Notes: a model not told the origin generated them from the sequence alone. 64,000 nt of DNA from Loripinus fragilis (GCA_964019695.1 OZ026524.1:68649074-68713073); one strand, 5' to 3'. Counted from the first letter of the stretch, positions 31,742 through 42,752 are shown. Numbers and translations: made by a program.

Positions 31742-32048
31742 GTGAAATTAAGAAATATTGTGTCTTTTAATTGTAAAAATATAAAGACCTCCCGTGACAC
31801 AATTTTTGAATTTTTTAAAAAATGTGACATTATTTTAATTCAGGAACACTGGCTATATGAATGTCAAGTGTCAATGTTGGGTGAAATCAGTGACAAAATA
31901 GGGCATGTAGTTAAAGGGGTGGACGATAGCAATCCAATTGAACCCATTCAAATGCCGAGAAGCTATGGTTGTTTGGCCATACTTTGGAGACAGGAAATGG
32001 ATAGTATTATAAGACCTTTAACAGATTGTGGAGAAAGGCTTCAATATA
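31742..32048 (+). pseudogene. LINE endonuclease, N-terminal piece
   Basis: The frame reads NIVSFNCKNIKTS..., then CDIILIQEHWL, the conserved I-L-Q-E-H-W strand of LINE apurinic-like endonucleases that nick the target DNA. SYGCLAILWR follows, a second conserved strand. It stops where the R4 repeat begins. No ATG opens it. Confidence 0.75.
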
Positions 32049-32292
32049 TTTTACTGACCGTTCCAAGGCGGTACTTCTTTTGTGGATCTTTTATGTTTTT
32101 GTTCTGTCTTGTGTTTGCTATGTTTTGTGCGCGTCTGTTTATATGTGCTTTGTGGTCACCTGCTGGGAAAGGGCTGACCTCTTGGCTCTCGTTTGTGGTG
32201 TCTTCTGTGAGTTTGTCACTTTCCCATTGGTATCCTGGGTCAGGTGTGGTACTTGATTGTATCGATTCCTGATCTTTGCACCATTACTTACT
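32049..32292 (+). mobile_element. Short dispersed repeat R4, copy 1
   Basis: Runs from TTTTACTGACCGTTCCAAGG to TGATCTTTGCACCATTACTTAC. It matches the reverse complement of 42515-42752 over its length (GGTCACCTGCTGGGAAA, CACTTTCCCATTGGTATCCT, CAGGTGTGGTACTTGATTGT). No tRNA-like head is obvious. It disrupts the LINE endonuclease frame, so it is younger than the LINE. Confidence 0.75.
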
Positions 32293-32834
32293 TTTACTCT
32301 GAGGAATGGGGGGGACTTTTATTGATCTCAGCATATCTGCCATCAAGAAGACAGTGTTTTAGAATATCATGAGACAATAGACCAACTTCATGAATTATTT
32401 CAAAAATACCAGGATGCACACACCATTGTTATCGTATGTGATCTCAATGACGACCTGACTAAAGAAACTGTTAACAACAAACGTAAAAAATATTTGGTGG
32501 ATTGCATCAATGAATTTAATCTCAAGTTCTCAGCAGCAGGAAATACGTTTATTAATACAGCGGGGCAGGAATTTTCTGAGATTGACTATTTTCCACATCA
32601 GGCTCAGAGGGGTTTCAATATGTCAGAAAAGAAAGTATTAAGAAATATTGACAGTAACACATCAGACCATTTACCAATTCATATAAGCATAGTTTGTGGA
32701 TTCCAAGAATTAGACATTCACCAGAGTACAAATCAAAGTAAAAATAAAGTGAAAATCAAGTGAGCTAAAACAGATAAAGACTATTATAGTGCACTAGTTA
32801 GGGAAAAATATGGACATGAGTAAAGAACTTTATC
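32293..32834 (+). pseudogene. LINE endonuclease, C-terminal piece
   Basis: After R4 the frame resumes with LLISAYLPSRRQ (the conserved Y-x-P-s strand), then IVIVCDLND (catalytic D-x-N motif), SEIDYF and NTSDHLPI (the conserved S-D-H active-site strand). Stops and a frameshift interrupt it. The open part 32494-32763 contains the SDH motif. Confidence 0.75.
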
Positions 32835-33047
32835 TAAGGCCCCGTTCACATGCACAAAATTTACACCTGTAAGTATTTTCCTTTATGGAGCAAATATACA
32901 CACATAAGTAAAAGTATATTTAATCTGCGTTCACATGCTAATAGTGTTCGCATAAGTATCTTAAAAGTTACTCTAGATCAGTTGTATTTTGACAGCAGCC
33001 ATGTTCAGACTGTTAGTTGAAAACATAGGCGACAGCTGCCATATTAA

Positions 33048-34151
33048 TTGTGTACTGGGTTGGCACTTGGGTTGTCTCATGATAAAACTATTTGGGAGAA
33101 ACAGCGATCTCGAGAGTGGTGGACTGACATAGTGAAAGGGACATTTAGTGATGACCAATGGATGGAAAATTTTCGAATGACAAAAGCCACTTTCGAGGTT
33201 TTGTGTGATGATTTGCGTCCTAGTTTTCCTGACCAGGCTAGATCCGTACAGGAGCCAATTCAACTGGATCACAGAGTTGCCATTGCTGTTTACTGGATGA
33301 CCTCTTCCGCGGAATACCGTACTATTGCCAATATGTTTGGTGTTGGAAAATCAACAGTACATAAATGCATCCATGATGTCTGCACAGCAATGGCTGAGAA
33401 TATTTTGGACAAATATGTGAAATTCCCTGCAGATGGTGATTTGCAACAAGTCATTGATGGTTTTGATAATACTTGGGGATTTTCTAATTGTGCAGGAGCA
33501 GTGAACTGTACACACATCCAAATAATTGCTTCAGAGTCAGCTCATGGCGATTATGTGAATAGAAAGGGCTGGTATTCAATTATCCTCCAGGCTGTTTGTG
33601 ATCACAACTACATTATAACCGATATGAACTTTGGATGGCCAGGGCGGGTCCATGATGCGAGGGTTTTTGAAAATTCAGAGTTGTATTACAAAGGAGAGAC
33701 AAATGACTTGTTTCCATTGAAAGCGAAGAAACTGGTGTTTCCTGGCAAAGAAATAGCAATGCCCATAGTTCTCCTTGGGGATGCAGCATACCCTCTTAAA
33801 ACCTGGCTGCTTAAACCTTACACCAATCATGCTAATCTAACAGCTGCACAAAGGGTGTTCAACTACAGGCTTAGCAGAGCACGCATGACAATTGAAAGCA
33901 CATTTGGGCGCTTGAAGGGCAGATGGCGATGTCTTCAAAAGAGACTAGATGTATATGTAGATTTTGCAAGTGCAGTTGTTACAGCATGTGCTATCATGCA
34001 TAACCTATGCGAAAAGCGACATGAGAGATACATGGATGAAGAGGGGGAAGAAGAGCATGAAGAGAGAGAGAGAGATGACCGTGATGGTGATGGGGAGGAA
34101 GCTCAACCCAGTGCTATCTTCCTTAGGAACGACCTAGCGATAACTGAATAG
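33048..34151 (+). CDS. Harbinger (HARBI1-like) transposase, first catalytic Asp replaced by Asn
   Basis: The open frame is 367 codons. Residues ~92-112 (TIANMFGVGKSTVHKCIHDV) form a helix-turn-helix. The DDE nuclease region of the DDE_Tnp_4 type follows: GAVNCTHI (148-157), WPGRVHDARVF (197-207, D203), LGDAAYPL (243-250) and MTIESTFGRLKGRW (280-293, E283). In this family the first position normally reads D-[GC]-T-H-I. Here codon 33504-33506 is AAC, giving N153, so cleavage activity is probably lost although the rest is intact. An acidic tail (DEEGEEEHEERERDDRDG) ends the protein. The frame opens after a stop with TTG; the first ATG is residue 39 (33162). The true N-terminus is therefore probably in an upstream exon, or the copy is defective at its start. 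Confidence 0.85.
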   Translation: MCTGLALGLSHDKTIWEKQRSREWWTDIVKGTFSDDQWMENFRMTKATFEVLCDDLRPSFPDQARSVQEPIQLDHRVAIAVYWMTSSAEYRTIANMFGVGKSTVHKCIHDVCTAMAENILDKYVKFPADGDLQQVIDGFDNTWGFSNCAGAVNCTHIQIIASESAHGDYVNRKGWYSIILQAVCDHNYIITDMNFGWPGRVHDARVFENSELYYKGETNDLFPLKAKKLVFPGKEIAMPIVLLGDAAYPLKTWLLKPYTNHANLTAAQRVFNYRLSRARMTIESTFGRLKGRWRCLQKRLDVYVDFASAVVTACAIMHNLCEKRHERYMDEEGEEEHEERERDDRDGDGEEAQPSAIFLRNDLAITE

Positions 34152-35002
34152 GTCTTTGCTTGATTTTTGGAGGGAAAATTGTGTTTATGCAGATGATGAC
34201 TGACGAATTATAAAAAGAGGAAGACAAAACACGGCTTACAAGGCTCAATCATTCATAACATTGTTAGGTTAATGACTTCATTAAGAGGTCACTTTTTGGA
34301 ACCGAAAAACCAAATTGTCTATAGTGATTTTTTTGTTTTTGTTAAAAAATATTAGCAGATTTTGCATAGCTAAATCTGTTACAATTTTCAATAACAGCAA
34401 CGGAAATCTCTGTATTTGTGAAATTAAAATTCAAAATTATCAGTCATTTATTAACAGCATCATTAGCTTGAAACAACTGGGGTCTGTGTATTACTAACCA
34501 AACAGTTTTGTAAGCCAGTCCTTTCTGAAATAATGAGTGTGGATGTTGAAAACCTTTAACAGTACATGAAAACAAACTGGTTAGTTTGTTATTTTGTTCA
34601 AACCAACATTTACTGATAAAAAACGATTATATGGTTTTCAAAACATCCAAATGCTGTATTTCTTTTGTTTAGAAATACGGTTTTACAGGTACTGTGTATT
34701 TTGAAGTAGCCCAGCAGGCAGCAGGCCCATGTTTTGATTTAAGTATTTGCCTCATAAATGTTGACAAAAACTTTGGCTGACCCTTTTTAAGACATAAGTC
34801 ATATCACAAGCCAGGGGTCACAAGGTGGCATTCACAAGGTAACAAGTGCTTTATAATTTGATATTGTGCGTTTGAGTCATTTTGATATAAACAAAGAAAT
34901 TTCTGCTTCAGTTCTTAGGTTGTTTCTGGATTTAATGAATCTAAACTTCTAGTTACAGTAAAATCTGTGTATAATGGGCACTCTCATATGACAGAAAATT
35001 GG

Positions 35003-35046
35003 TTTGATTGTATTGATTCCTGATCTTTGCCTATATCTTACTTCCA
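35003..35046 (+). repeat. R4 tail fragment inside the Harbinger element
   Basis: TTTGATTGTATTGATTCCTG followed by ATCTTTGCC and a ..TCTTACTTCCAG end matches the 3' end of R4 at 32049-32292. Only the tail is present. Confidence 0.5.
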
Positions 35047-35333
35047 GACCAATTATCACTTTATGCTGGTCAAAAACATCAATTTGCTTATGTATGTAAA
35101 TTTGAGGTCCGTTCACATGACATAGTTTACTCATGGAGCATAATTACTTATAAGCAAATATACTTTTGCATGACCTCCAGAGGTGGTGCAAATATACTTT
35201 TACCTACCCCAGTTTACTCCGGGAGTATTCATACTTACGTAAGCAAGTGCGTTCACATGACACCGTAAGTAAACTTGCTTACGTAAGTAACTTTACTTAC
35301 GTAAGTAAATGTGTGCATGTGAATGGGGCCTAA

Positions 35334-36653
35334 GGTATAAATGTAATATTGAACTGGCTATACAGGGATTCACAAATATTCTGGTAGAGACTGCACAACA
35401 AACAACAAAAGGAGGCTGGAAATTATCCAGAAAACCCAAACTGAAGGTGTGAACTGTTGAGTTTAGCAATGCCCTTCGAAAAGTACGAGACATAAATAAG
35501 CAAATCCAAAATATGGACAGATTGAATATTAAGGAAAGTAAGCTTTTCAATGTAGGAAGTACTTGAAGGAAAAGTTCAGAAGAGCATGTATGATTGAGGT
35601 AGCAAAACGTGCGGATAAGGAAAAATATGATATCATGGAAGCACGCGCTTATGATTCAAAAACTTTCCATAAATTGGTGCAAAAGCAGAGAAAAAATGGA
35701 ACAATATGATCTCAGACATTCATGTAGGTGACAGCAAACACACTGGTAGTCGGGGGATACTGGAGGGCTTCAGGCAGCATTTTGAACAGTTAGCAGTTGA
35801 CAGTTAACGTGTCTTTTGATGATCAATATCATAAGATGAACTCATATGAAGTAAGCATAATAACAGAACTTGTCAAAGATAAGGAAACTCCATACGTGAC
35901 TATTACTTAATTGATAAATGCTATTGAAACGCTTAATAAAGGCAAAGCTCCTGATTTTTATGGAATGCTGATAGAACATATTCTGAATGCAGGTTATTTA
36001 GCAACACAGTTTTATTAGAAATAGTCAACCACATTTTTAAGAACGGTGATATTCCAGCATTGTTGAAGACAGGCCATCTTACACCAGTATTCAAGAAAAA
36101 AGGAAGTAAAAAGTACTCGTCCAACTACAGAGGCATAACAGTCCTTCCCGTGGCATGTAAGATAATTGAGGTCATCATCAAGGAAAGAATAAGAACCAAG
36201 TATGATGAGACTCAAAATCCGCTCCAAAGAGGTTTCACACAGAATGCATCCCCCATTAATGCTGCCTTGGTTTTCGAGGAATTTCTGAGAGACAGTAAAG
36301 ACTGTAACATACCTGCGCATGTGATACTGTTGGATGCGAAGTCAGCTTTTGACGTTGTGAACCATGATTATCCTCTTAAACGTCTATACCACATAGGTAT
36401 CAAGGACAGACACGGGTCGCTCATAAGTAGTTTACATCAGCATGCCTCTAGTGTGGTTAAACGGTTCAGAGAGATGTCACGATCCTTTCGAGTGGAACAA
36501 GGCGTAAGACAAGGAGGCATCATCAGTACAGATTTTTATAAAGTTCATCTTAACCCTCTCCTCTACAGAATACAATACTCTGGACTTGGGGCAAGAATTT
36601 GCAACATCACATGTAATCTTATCGGGTGTGCGGACGATCTAGCTGTGAACTAA
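35334..36653 (+). pseudogene. LINE reverse transcriptase, decayed
   Basis: The linker resumes directly after the Harbinger insertion (IELAIQGFTNILVETAQQ..., RKVRDINKQIQNM). NKGKAPDFYGM (about 35935) is the conserved K-A-P-x-D-G region. The main open part (about 36003-36653) reads GHLTPVFKKKG, YRGITVLPVACKIIEVIIKERI, QRGFTQNASP, VILLDAKSAFDVVNH, RVEQGVRQGG and IGCADDLAV. The active-site A/FADD box is present, but upstream stops separate it from the endonuclease. No ATG start exists for this piece. Confidence 0.8.
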
Positions 36654-36795
36654 AATGATCGAAGGAAAGGACAATCCCTGTTAACTCATCTACAGACTTT
36701 GCCAGTATGGAGAGCTATTTTCTTCAGTCTGATAAAAGTGTAGCATTAACAGTAACTCCAAAAGATAACAAAAATGATGTAATCTATACAGAAAT

Positions 36796-37129
36796 AGAGG
36801 ATCTTACATGAGTGCTCATGTTTTATTGAATTTATTAAACGAGTTGGGGAAAAGAGATAAAATGCGAGGCTTGCCGAGCATTTTATCTCTTTTTCGCAAC
36901 GAGTTTAATAAATTCAATAATACAAGAGCACGAATGTTAGATTATATTTATCATATGACAAATACTTTGAAATCTCTTTTCTGGCGTAAAAAAGTTATAA
37001 TTTTGTCATAATGTACGCCACGTTGTTATGGACGCCATAACGTTTCCCGTAAATCTATAAACCACTAGTGGTTTACAGATTTTATTGCATGGCGTTATTT
37101 CACTCCCAGACGCGCGACGTCATATGATA
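36796..37129 (+). mobile_element. MITE family M1, copy 2 (inside the LINE)
   Basis: Starts AGAGGATCTTACATGAGTGC and ends in the GAGTGAAAT-type module near CGCGCGACGTCATATGATA, opposite in orientation to the copies at 1401-1732 and 61017-61415. LINE sequence resumes immediately afterwards with a coding frame, so the insertion is younger than the LINE. Confidence 0.75.
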
Positions 37130-37620
37130 ACTACTTCTAATGATGGAAAGGATATGGAAAATGTCAAGACAGCAATGCATTTTGGTATACACAGAGCAAG
37201 TACTCTCTCGAAAACTGGGGAACTGAATGTCGATGAAAATCTGAAAAAAACAACAAAAAAAAAACAAGAAGAGTTGTGAACAGTCTTATGTCTAGTGGAA
37301 TGCATGGCCATAATGGACTTGACCCTGAAACAAATTTACACTTAATAAAAACCTATGTGACTCCAATCCTGCTATATGGACTTGAAGTTGTTTTATTAAA
37401 AAAAATCTTATAAATAAACTTGAAGTATACCAAAAGAAATTATTAAAGCAAATTTTATCACTCTCAACTGGTACCCGGATGTGGCTGTTTACATAGTTTC
37501 GGGATTTTTCCCAATACAGGCACAGATTGACAAGAAAGTTTTATCGCTGTTTAACAATGTCACACTTCAAGATGATTCATCAATTGAGAAACAACTTGCA
37601 TATATACGCCAAAACAGTTG
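37130..37620 (+). pseudogene. LINE C-terminal region
   Basis: The frame AMHFGIHRAST.., VNSLMSSGMHGHNGLDPET, LIKTYVTPILLYGLEVV, KLEVYQKKLLKQILSL is the typical post-RT 'thumb' and connection region of this LINE type (a P-x-L-x-Y-G-x-E motif). It carries frameshifts, including one at an A-run near 37255. It ends at about 37620, where short AGT/AGG-repeat DNA begins. Confidence 0.7.
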
Positions 37621-37660
37621 ATAATAAAAATGATTAAAGTAGTAGTAGGAGGAGGAGTAT

Positions 37661-37975
37661 ACACATGCACCATATTTGCCTCAATGTTACCCTGTTTTTC
37701 GTCTTTAGGGGTATCGGCTCCTGAACACATGTACCATATACGACTCAATGTTACCCTTATTTTTTGCATCTTTAGGGGTATCAGCTCCTGATACACATGT
37801 ACCATAATATGCCTCAATGTTACACAATCTTATTTGACGTGCTTGGGTGCATCGGATCGTGATGCAAATGTATACTGTCAGTCTTGAATGTTGCCAAATT
37901 TCTTTTGGCGTGCAAGGGATGTATCGTACATGTACCTAGTTTGCCTCAGTGGTACACAATTTTCGTTGTCTTCTA
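37661..37975. repeat. Tandem repeat, ~66-bp unit, ~5 copies
   Basis: ACACATGTACCATA..GCCTCAATGTTAC units begin at about 37661, 37725, 37793 and 37862, with a further decayed unit ending near 37975. The CTTTAGGGGTATCGGCTCCT phrase is shared in the first two. It is non-coding. Confidence 0.75.
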
Positions 37976-38189
37976 TTGTTTAATGGTTCCTGGTGCATAT
38001 ACATCTTGTGTGCTTCTGCGTTATGTACATTCCTGTGACGCCTTCATCCGAGCTAAACAACAGCAGAAGTTATGAGTAAAATATATTGAAGCCACTCGAT
38101 GACATCGGCATCTTTTCTAAGGCGGGAATTCCGTTGTTGTTCAGTCATTGTTTGTTTCTGCTCCAATTGTTTGTGGGAGTATCATGTTT

Positions 38190-38664
38190 TTTTGCGGTGT
38201 AGGGGGTATTATGTTTGGTTTTTATTGTGCGGTGTAGGGGGTATTATATTTGGTCTTTATTTTATGGTGTAGGGGGTATTATGATTGGTTTTTGCTTTGC
38301 GGCGTAGGGGGTATTATGTTTGGTTTTTAGTTTGCTGTGTATGGAGAATTATGTTTGGTCTTTATTTAGCAGTGTAGGAGGTTTTTTGTTTGGTCTTTAC
38401 TTGCGATGTAGGGGGTATTATGTTTGGTCTTGATTTTGCAGTGTAGGGGGTATTATGCTGACTCTTTATTTAGCGGTGTAGGGGTATTATATTTGGTGTT
38501 TATTTTGCGGTGTAGGGGATATTATGTTTGGTCTTTATTAAGCGGTGTAGGGGATATTTTAGGGTAGTTTATTTGGTCTGTATTTGCAGTGTAGGGGGTA
38601 TATGTTTGGTCTTTATTTTGCGGTGCAGGGGGTATTATGTTTAGTGTTTTTTTTTGCGGTGTAG
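38190..38664. repeat. Minisatellite, ~35-bp unit, ~13 copies
   Basis: Units of the form GCGGTGTAGGGGGTATTATG followed by TTTGGTCTTTATTTT recur with small length changes. The unit strand is G-rich on the plus strand. The 72-codon minus-strand frame at 38522-38740 is only the repeat translated (Pro-rich) and is not a gene. Confidence 0.9.
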
Positions 38665-39189
38665 TTAGGCATTTTTCCAGCCCCAGGGTTTTGGGAATCT
38701 GGGGAGAATGGCTCTTTCTTTTCAGGGAGCTGGGGAGCACTGGTAACTATTTTAGGGGATCTGAGGAGCAAACTCATAGTTTTGGGGATTTAGGGAGCCC
38801 TGCCAAAAAGTAAAACATAATTTGAAAAATTTCACCTATAAGGAAAAGCCTCCATTTTGTTTTTTTAAAACAAGCTTTGGCTTCTGGGGGCTGTCCCACA
38901 GACCCCCTTATAAAATGTAATGGTTTATTTACATGCACATCTCGATTAAGTGAAGAGAAAAATATGGGAAATAAAATATTTGTTTGTTAATGTATAATCC
39001 TTTAAGTTGTTGATTTTTCGGTTGATAATAGTGTACTTTGGAACGCTCACCAGATCGCACCATTTTTGCATTATTTACGAGGGAGCATGCCCCCGAGTCC
39101 CCCTAGCATAAGTGTCTATCTACGTCCTAACAGGGCAACCTACTCGCTGTCTCTAGTTAACTAACTGATTTTTATTTGTTGATAAGATA

Positions 39190-39749
39190 TACTGAGGGAA
39201 AAAAGTTTAGCAATTATTTATATTGGGGTTTCCCATAGGCAATCTTTGAAGCAACAGATCTTTTTAATTGGCAAGTTCGCAAACATGTCAGTTGTTTGAA
39301 AATGACATTATGACTACCCAAAAGTGGTCAAAAGAAACAAAATCCGACTTCGTAGTGAGGATTTGATCTTCTGAGCATTTTAATTTAAAAAATTATTCAA
39401 TTGAAAGGGAGGTAATTTGGAAGAATACGACTTTTAACTAAAAACTGTAGGAAAAGAATGAGCATAACATTCAGTTTTAAACCGTTTTTCACTTTCTTTA
39501 TTTTGGATCTAAACATTTGATAGGAAAATGAAACTTTTAGTCGAAAACTATTCGCACTATTGCCAGATAAGCTGTTTTAGCAAGGGGGCAAAAATCAGAC
39601 TTTACATTATGTGAAACGTCAACCTGTTAAATGTCATCGTACTCGTGAACGTTTGGCAACATATATTTTTGGCACTATGAAATTAAAAGTCTTTTTTCTT
39701 CTAAACTGTGAATCCTCAAAGTATATTGCTAAACTTTTTTCCCTCAGTA
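39190..39749. mobile_element. TA-flanked mariner-like deletion derivative
   Basis: The ends TACTGAGGGAAAAAAGTTTA and TAAACTTTTTTCCCTCAGTA are perfect inverted repeats (about 26 bp), flanked by TA (39188-39189, 39750-39751). The 560-bp interior has no transposase motif. TA duplication and TACTGAGGG-like ends fit the Tc1/mariner superfamily. Confidence 0.8.
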
Positions 39750-39751
39750 TA

Positions 39752-40551
39752 TATACATAAACTTACTTGATGAAACTGAAGTTAAACACTTGTATAGGGC
39801 TGATAGCAATTGTAAAAAGACGTTTTATGGTTAAAAATTAAATGCTTTCAATTTGTTATGAAAACATTCTAGCTTTGGCTGTTGAAGAAAACCTGGCCCC
39901 TCCTATCTCCGCTACAAGAAAAACGAACGGTTTGTCCCTAATTTAAAACAAATAGAATCTAGAGAGCATTCCTCCATACCTACTATACCAGGTTCAGCAA
40001 TAACATTTTATGGATGACCTCATACTTTCGAGCTATATATCATGTATTTCATTAAAATAATTGTATGTCATGTATTCTATGGCTTAGCACTGTCTTTACA
40101 TGTATAACGCAAACATTTAAGTGAACATTAAGGGGATATATCTTTCAAAAGCTCTTACTTCCATGATTTTTTTCCTGTATTTATTTATCAAGGAGACAGA
40201 TACCTTTGGCCACATTGTTGTATGAACAACTTATACATCTCAACTAGATCACTTTACGCCCCAACATACAGCTTTTGAGCTATCCTAATTTGCATGAACA
40301 TGAACTACAATTATCTGATTGCATTATTAAGTAGTATTTTGACCCAAATATATGTATTTCTGGTATTATTTACAATGTTTCATTTTGACCTTGAAAATTA
40401 TATAGGTAAAAATTGTAAATTTATATTTTTCTACCAGAAATTTGTACATATGGCGACAAACACTTCTAAATTTTGTTGTCGGATAATTTTTGTTCATGTT
40501 CATGCAACAGTTTTCTCTAAAGTTCACCCAGCGTGTCACAATATCGTTAAC
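39752..40551. other. No recognisable feature
   Basis: Plain AT-rich sequence. The 93-codon frame at 40294-40575 is hydrophobic and low in complexity, without a recognisable motif. Confidence 0.4.
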
Positions 40552-40692
40552 GGTATCGCGTCTATACTGAGGTAATGGCGCGAGATGATGCAGTTACTTT
40601 TGAATAAAACCACGCTTCATTTTCAGCTTTACCTAAGTTTAATGTAGACCATTCCTTAAACGCATTCATGTGGTGCCGCCTTTACAATAAGG
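40552..40692 (-). repeat. Partial copy of the 638-1200 element
   Basis: Reverse complement of about 655-795: TCTATACTGAGGTAATGGCG, CAGTTACTTTTGAATAAAAC, CACGCTTCATTTTCAGCTTT and TGGTGCCGCCTTTACA are all shared. Only one end is present. Confidence 0.7.
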
Positions 40693-40919
40693 GAAATGTT
40701 CTATAATACAGATCAGTGCATGTGCAATTATGAGCAAAGCTACTATGTTTGATGAGGCTTCAGTGATTTACAATCAAGTTTATTAATCTGTGTTCCATGC
40801 AACACATGATAATGCATTAAATGCTGTACATTTGTGAACGGAGATAAACGGAAACAAACGTGGGGGATTACTTCAAAAATCCATTTTGAGCTAGCCCACG
40901 TGAAAAAATGGTAATTCAC

Positions 40920-41000
40920 GTGCATTTGCAACCAGCGAAAGATCAGACGACCTGCACATTCGTGCAGTCTCCCCAGAGCCATCGCTGTTCGCACATACAC
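40920..41000 (+). repeat. Dispersed GCAGTCTCxCCAGAG module
   Basis: CCTGCACATTCGTGCAGTCT and CCCCAGAGCCATCGCTGTTC correspond to 14085-14155 (GCGCATTCGCGCAGTCTCGC, CAGAGTCTTCGCTGCTCGC), and weaker matches occur at 7340-7392 and 58440-58490. The boundaries of the parent element are not defined. Confidence 0.45.
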
Positions 41001-41379
41001 TGTGTGGCAGTAGAGAATCGCTAAGACCCCAATCTTATTTTCTTGTTTTCATTCAGATGGAATATCGCATACATATCGATACAATAGGTATGGAAGTGTC
41101 CTTTTTGTTGTTTAAGAAATTGCCGGTCAAAATTTCTATAAAATGATATATTTTAGTTTTTATCTTAACAAACTGTGAATACCCTGGCTCTTCACTATAT
41201 GCCAATGTACCTGTTTACCGGTTTCCAGAATGGAAAGGTTATTAAGCGCACATGCTCGTCAATAGAACGACACGACGCATGTGCTATAGATGCCATTTTC
41301 ATCTTGTTACGATTGTGTGACACACGATAAAAAGAGGACCAAGTGACCCTGGATCGCTCACCTGAGTTTTGTTTAAACC

Positions 41380-42400
41380 TTATCTATAGGTATTTATTGG
41401 AAACTGGCCACGCCCCTGGTGACACCAGGTAGAGCCATTTATAGACCCTAAGCCATAGTTTAAAAACATCAAAAGTGGTCTACTAAGTGATGCTATGTGC
41501 AAAATATCAAGGTCTTATGCCTAGTGGTTTCAGACAAGAATAAGTTTTATGTTGTCGCTATGTAAGTCAATGTAAAACACGCCACCCCACTCAATGAGGC
41601 CATTTTGACCACAGAACATCAATTTGACCAAACTTGGCAGAGTACCACTGGTGATGCTACATACCAAATATCAAAACTGAAGGCGCTGTGGTTTCACACA
41701 AGCAGTTGTTTATGTTTTCCGCATATAACCTATGTAAAACATGTTGAATGGGAAGTGCCATTGTTGGCCCTTCGGCCATAATTTGAACAAACTTGGTAGA
41801 GGTCTACTAGAGGATGCTATATACCAAATATCAAGGCTCTATGCTTTGTGGTTTCAGGCAAGAAGATTTTTTTCACGTTTTCCCTGTATTAACCTAAGCT
41901 GAATATGTGACCCCTAGGCGGCCATTTTTGACCCCAGGGAAAGACTTTGAAAGCACTTGGTAGGGGTCTACTAGATAATGATACATACCAAATTCTAGGC
42001 TTTGTGGTTTCAGACAAGAATTTGTTAAATACTTTTTCTAAAAGTAGCCTAGGTAAAACATGTAATCCCCCTCCGGGCAGAACCATTTAACAAAAGGACC
42101 ATAATTTTAAAAAGCTTGGTAGAGTCTACAAGGTGATGCTACATAACAGAAATCAATGCTTTATGGTTTCAGACAATAATATTTTTTTGTATTTTCCCAA
42201 TATAAGCATTTGGTAAACATGTGACGCCACAGAGCGGGGTCTTGTTTTTTTTTGTCTCAGGGCCATAACTTGAAAATAATGATTGAAGTCCACTTTGTGA
42301 TGCTGCATACCAAATATCAAGGCTCTAGGCATTGTGGTTTCAGACAAGAAGATTTCGTATTTGTTCTCATTTTGAAATTCTATTATAGCTCATGTGACGT
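41380..42400. repeat. Degenerate satellite, ~165-bp unit, ~6 copies
   Basis: Units share TTGGTAGAGGTCTACTAG, GATGCTACATACCAAATATC, AAGGCTCTATGCTTTGTGGT and TTCAGACAAGAA followed by TATGTAAAACATG. Divergence between units is high. It is non-coding, and short frames across it reflect the repeat. Confidence 0.75.
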
Positions 42401-42514
42401 AGATATACTACGGACTAAAACGATTTGACTAATTCTTGAAGAGGGCTATGTAAGGATCATTCCTGCCAAATTTGGTTAAATTATAATCAGTAGTTATGCA
42501 ATATCCGTGCTAAC

Positions 42515-42752
42515 ATTAAAGTAAGAAAGAGAGCAAAGACCAGTAATCAATACAATCAAGTACCACACCTGACTAAGGATACCAATGGGAAAGTGACAAC
42601 GTCACAATTAGACATCACCAACGAGAGCCAAGAGGTCAGACTTTTCCCAGCAGGTGACCACAAGGCATCAACAAACAGACGTGTATGAAAGCATAACAAA
42701 ACAAGACAAATAAGATAAATGATCAACTAAAGTAGCACCGCCTTGGATCGGT
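42515..42752 (-). mobile_element. Short dispersed repeat R4, copy 2
   Basis: Full-length inverted copy of 32049-32292, from GTAAGAAAGAGAGCAAAGAC to CCTTGGATCGGTCAGTAAAA. The shared boundaries of two independent insertions define the element at about 240 bp. Confidence 0.75.

Larger units (their letters stand above)
32838..35330 (+). mobile_element. Complete PIF/Harbinger-type DNA transposon with TAA target duplication
   Basis: The left end GGCCCCGTTCACATGCAC and the right end GTGCATGTGAATGGGGCC are inverted repeats. Each is flanked by TAA (32835-32837 and 35331-35333), the 3-bp TWA duplication typical of this superfamily. Sub-terminal regions carry many ACTTACGTAAGTA palindromes (35220-35310) and related AAGTATTT words on the left. 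It encodes one transposase and no recognisable Myb/SANT-like partner protein. It is inserted in a LINE, which continues on both sides. Confidence 0.9.
31680..37620 (+). mobile_element. Decayed LINE interrupted by three later insertions
   Basis: Pieces of one non-LTR retrotransposon can be followed in order: an apurinic-type endonuclease (31742-32048, 32293-32834), reverse transcriptase (35334-36653) and the C-terminal part (37130-37620). They are separated by repeat R4 (32049-32292), a Harbinger transposon (32838-35330) and MITE M1 (36796-37129). Removing these restores collinearity. The element has several stops and frameshifts and no longer encodes a whole protein. Confidence 0.8.

Noticed and set aside
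38190..38664. CRISPR-like appearance of regularly spaced repeats
   Set aside because: Units are directly adjacent with no unique spacers, and the genome is clearly animal; this is a minisatellite. The same applies to 6565-7050 and 46080-48980.
38522..38740. Pro-rich 72-codon minus-strand ORF
   Set aside because: Translation of the minisatellite period only.
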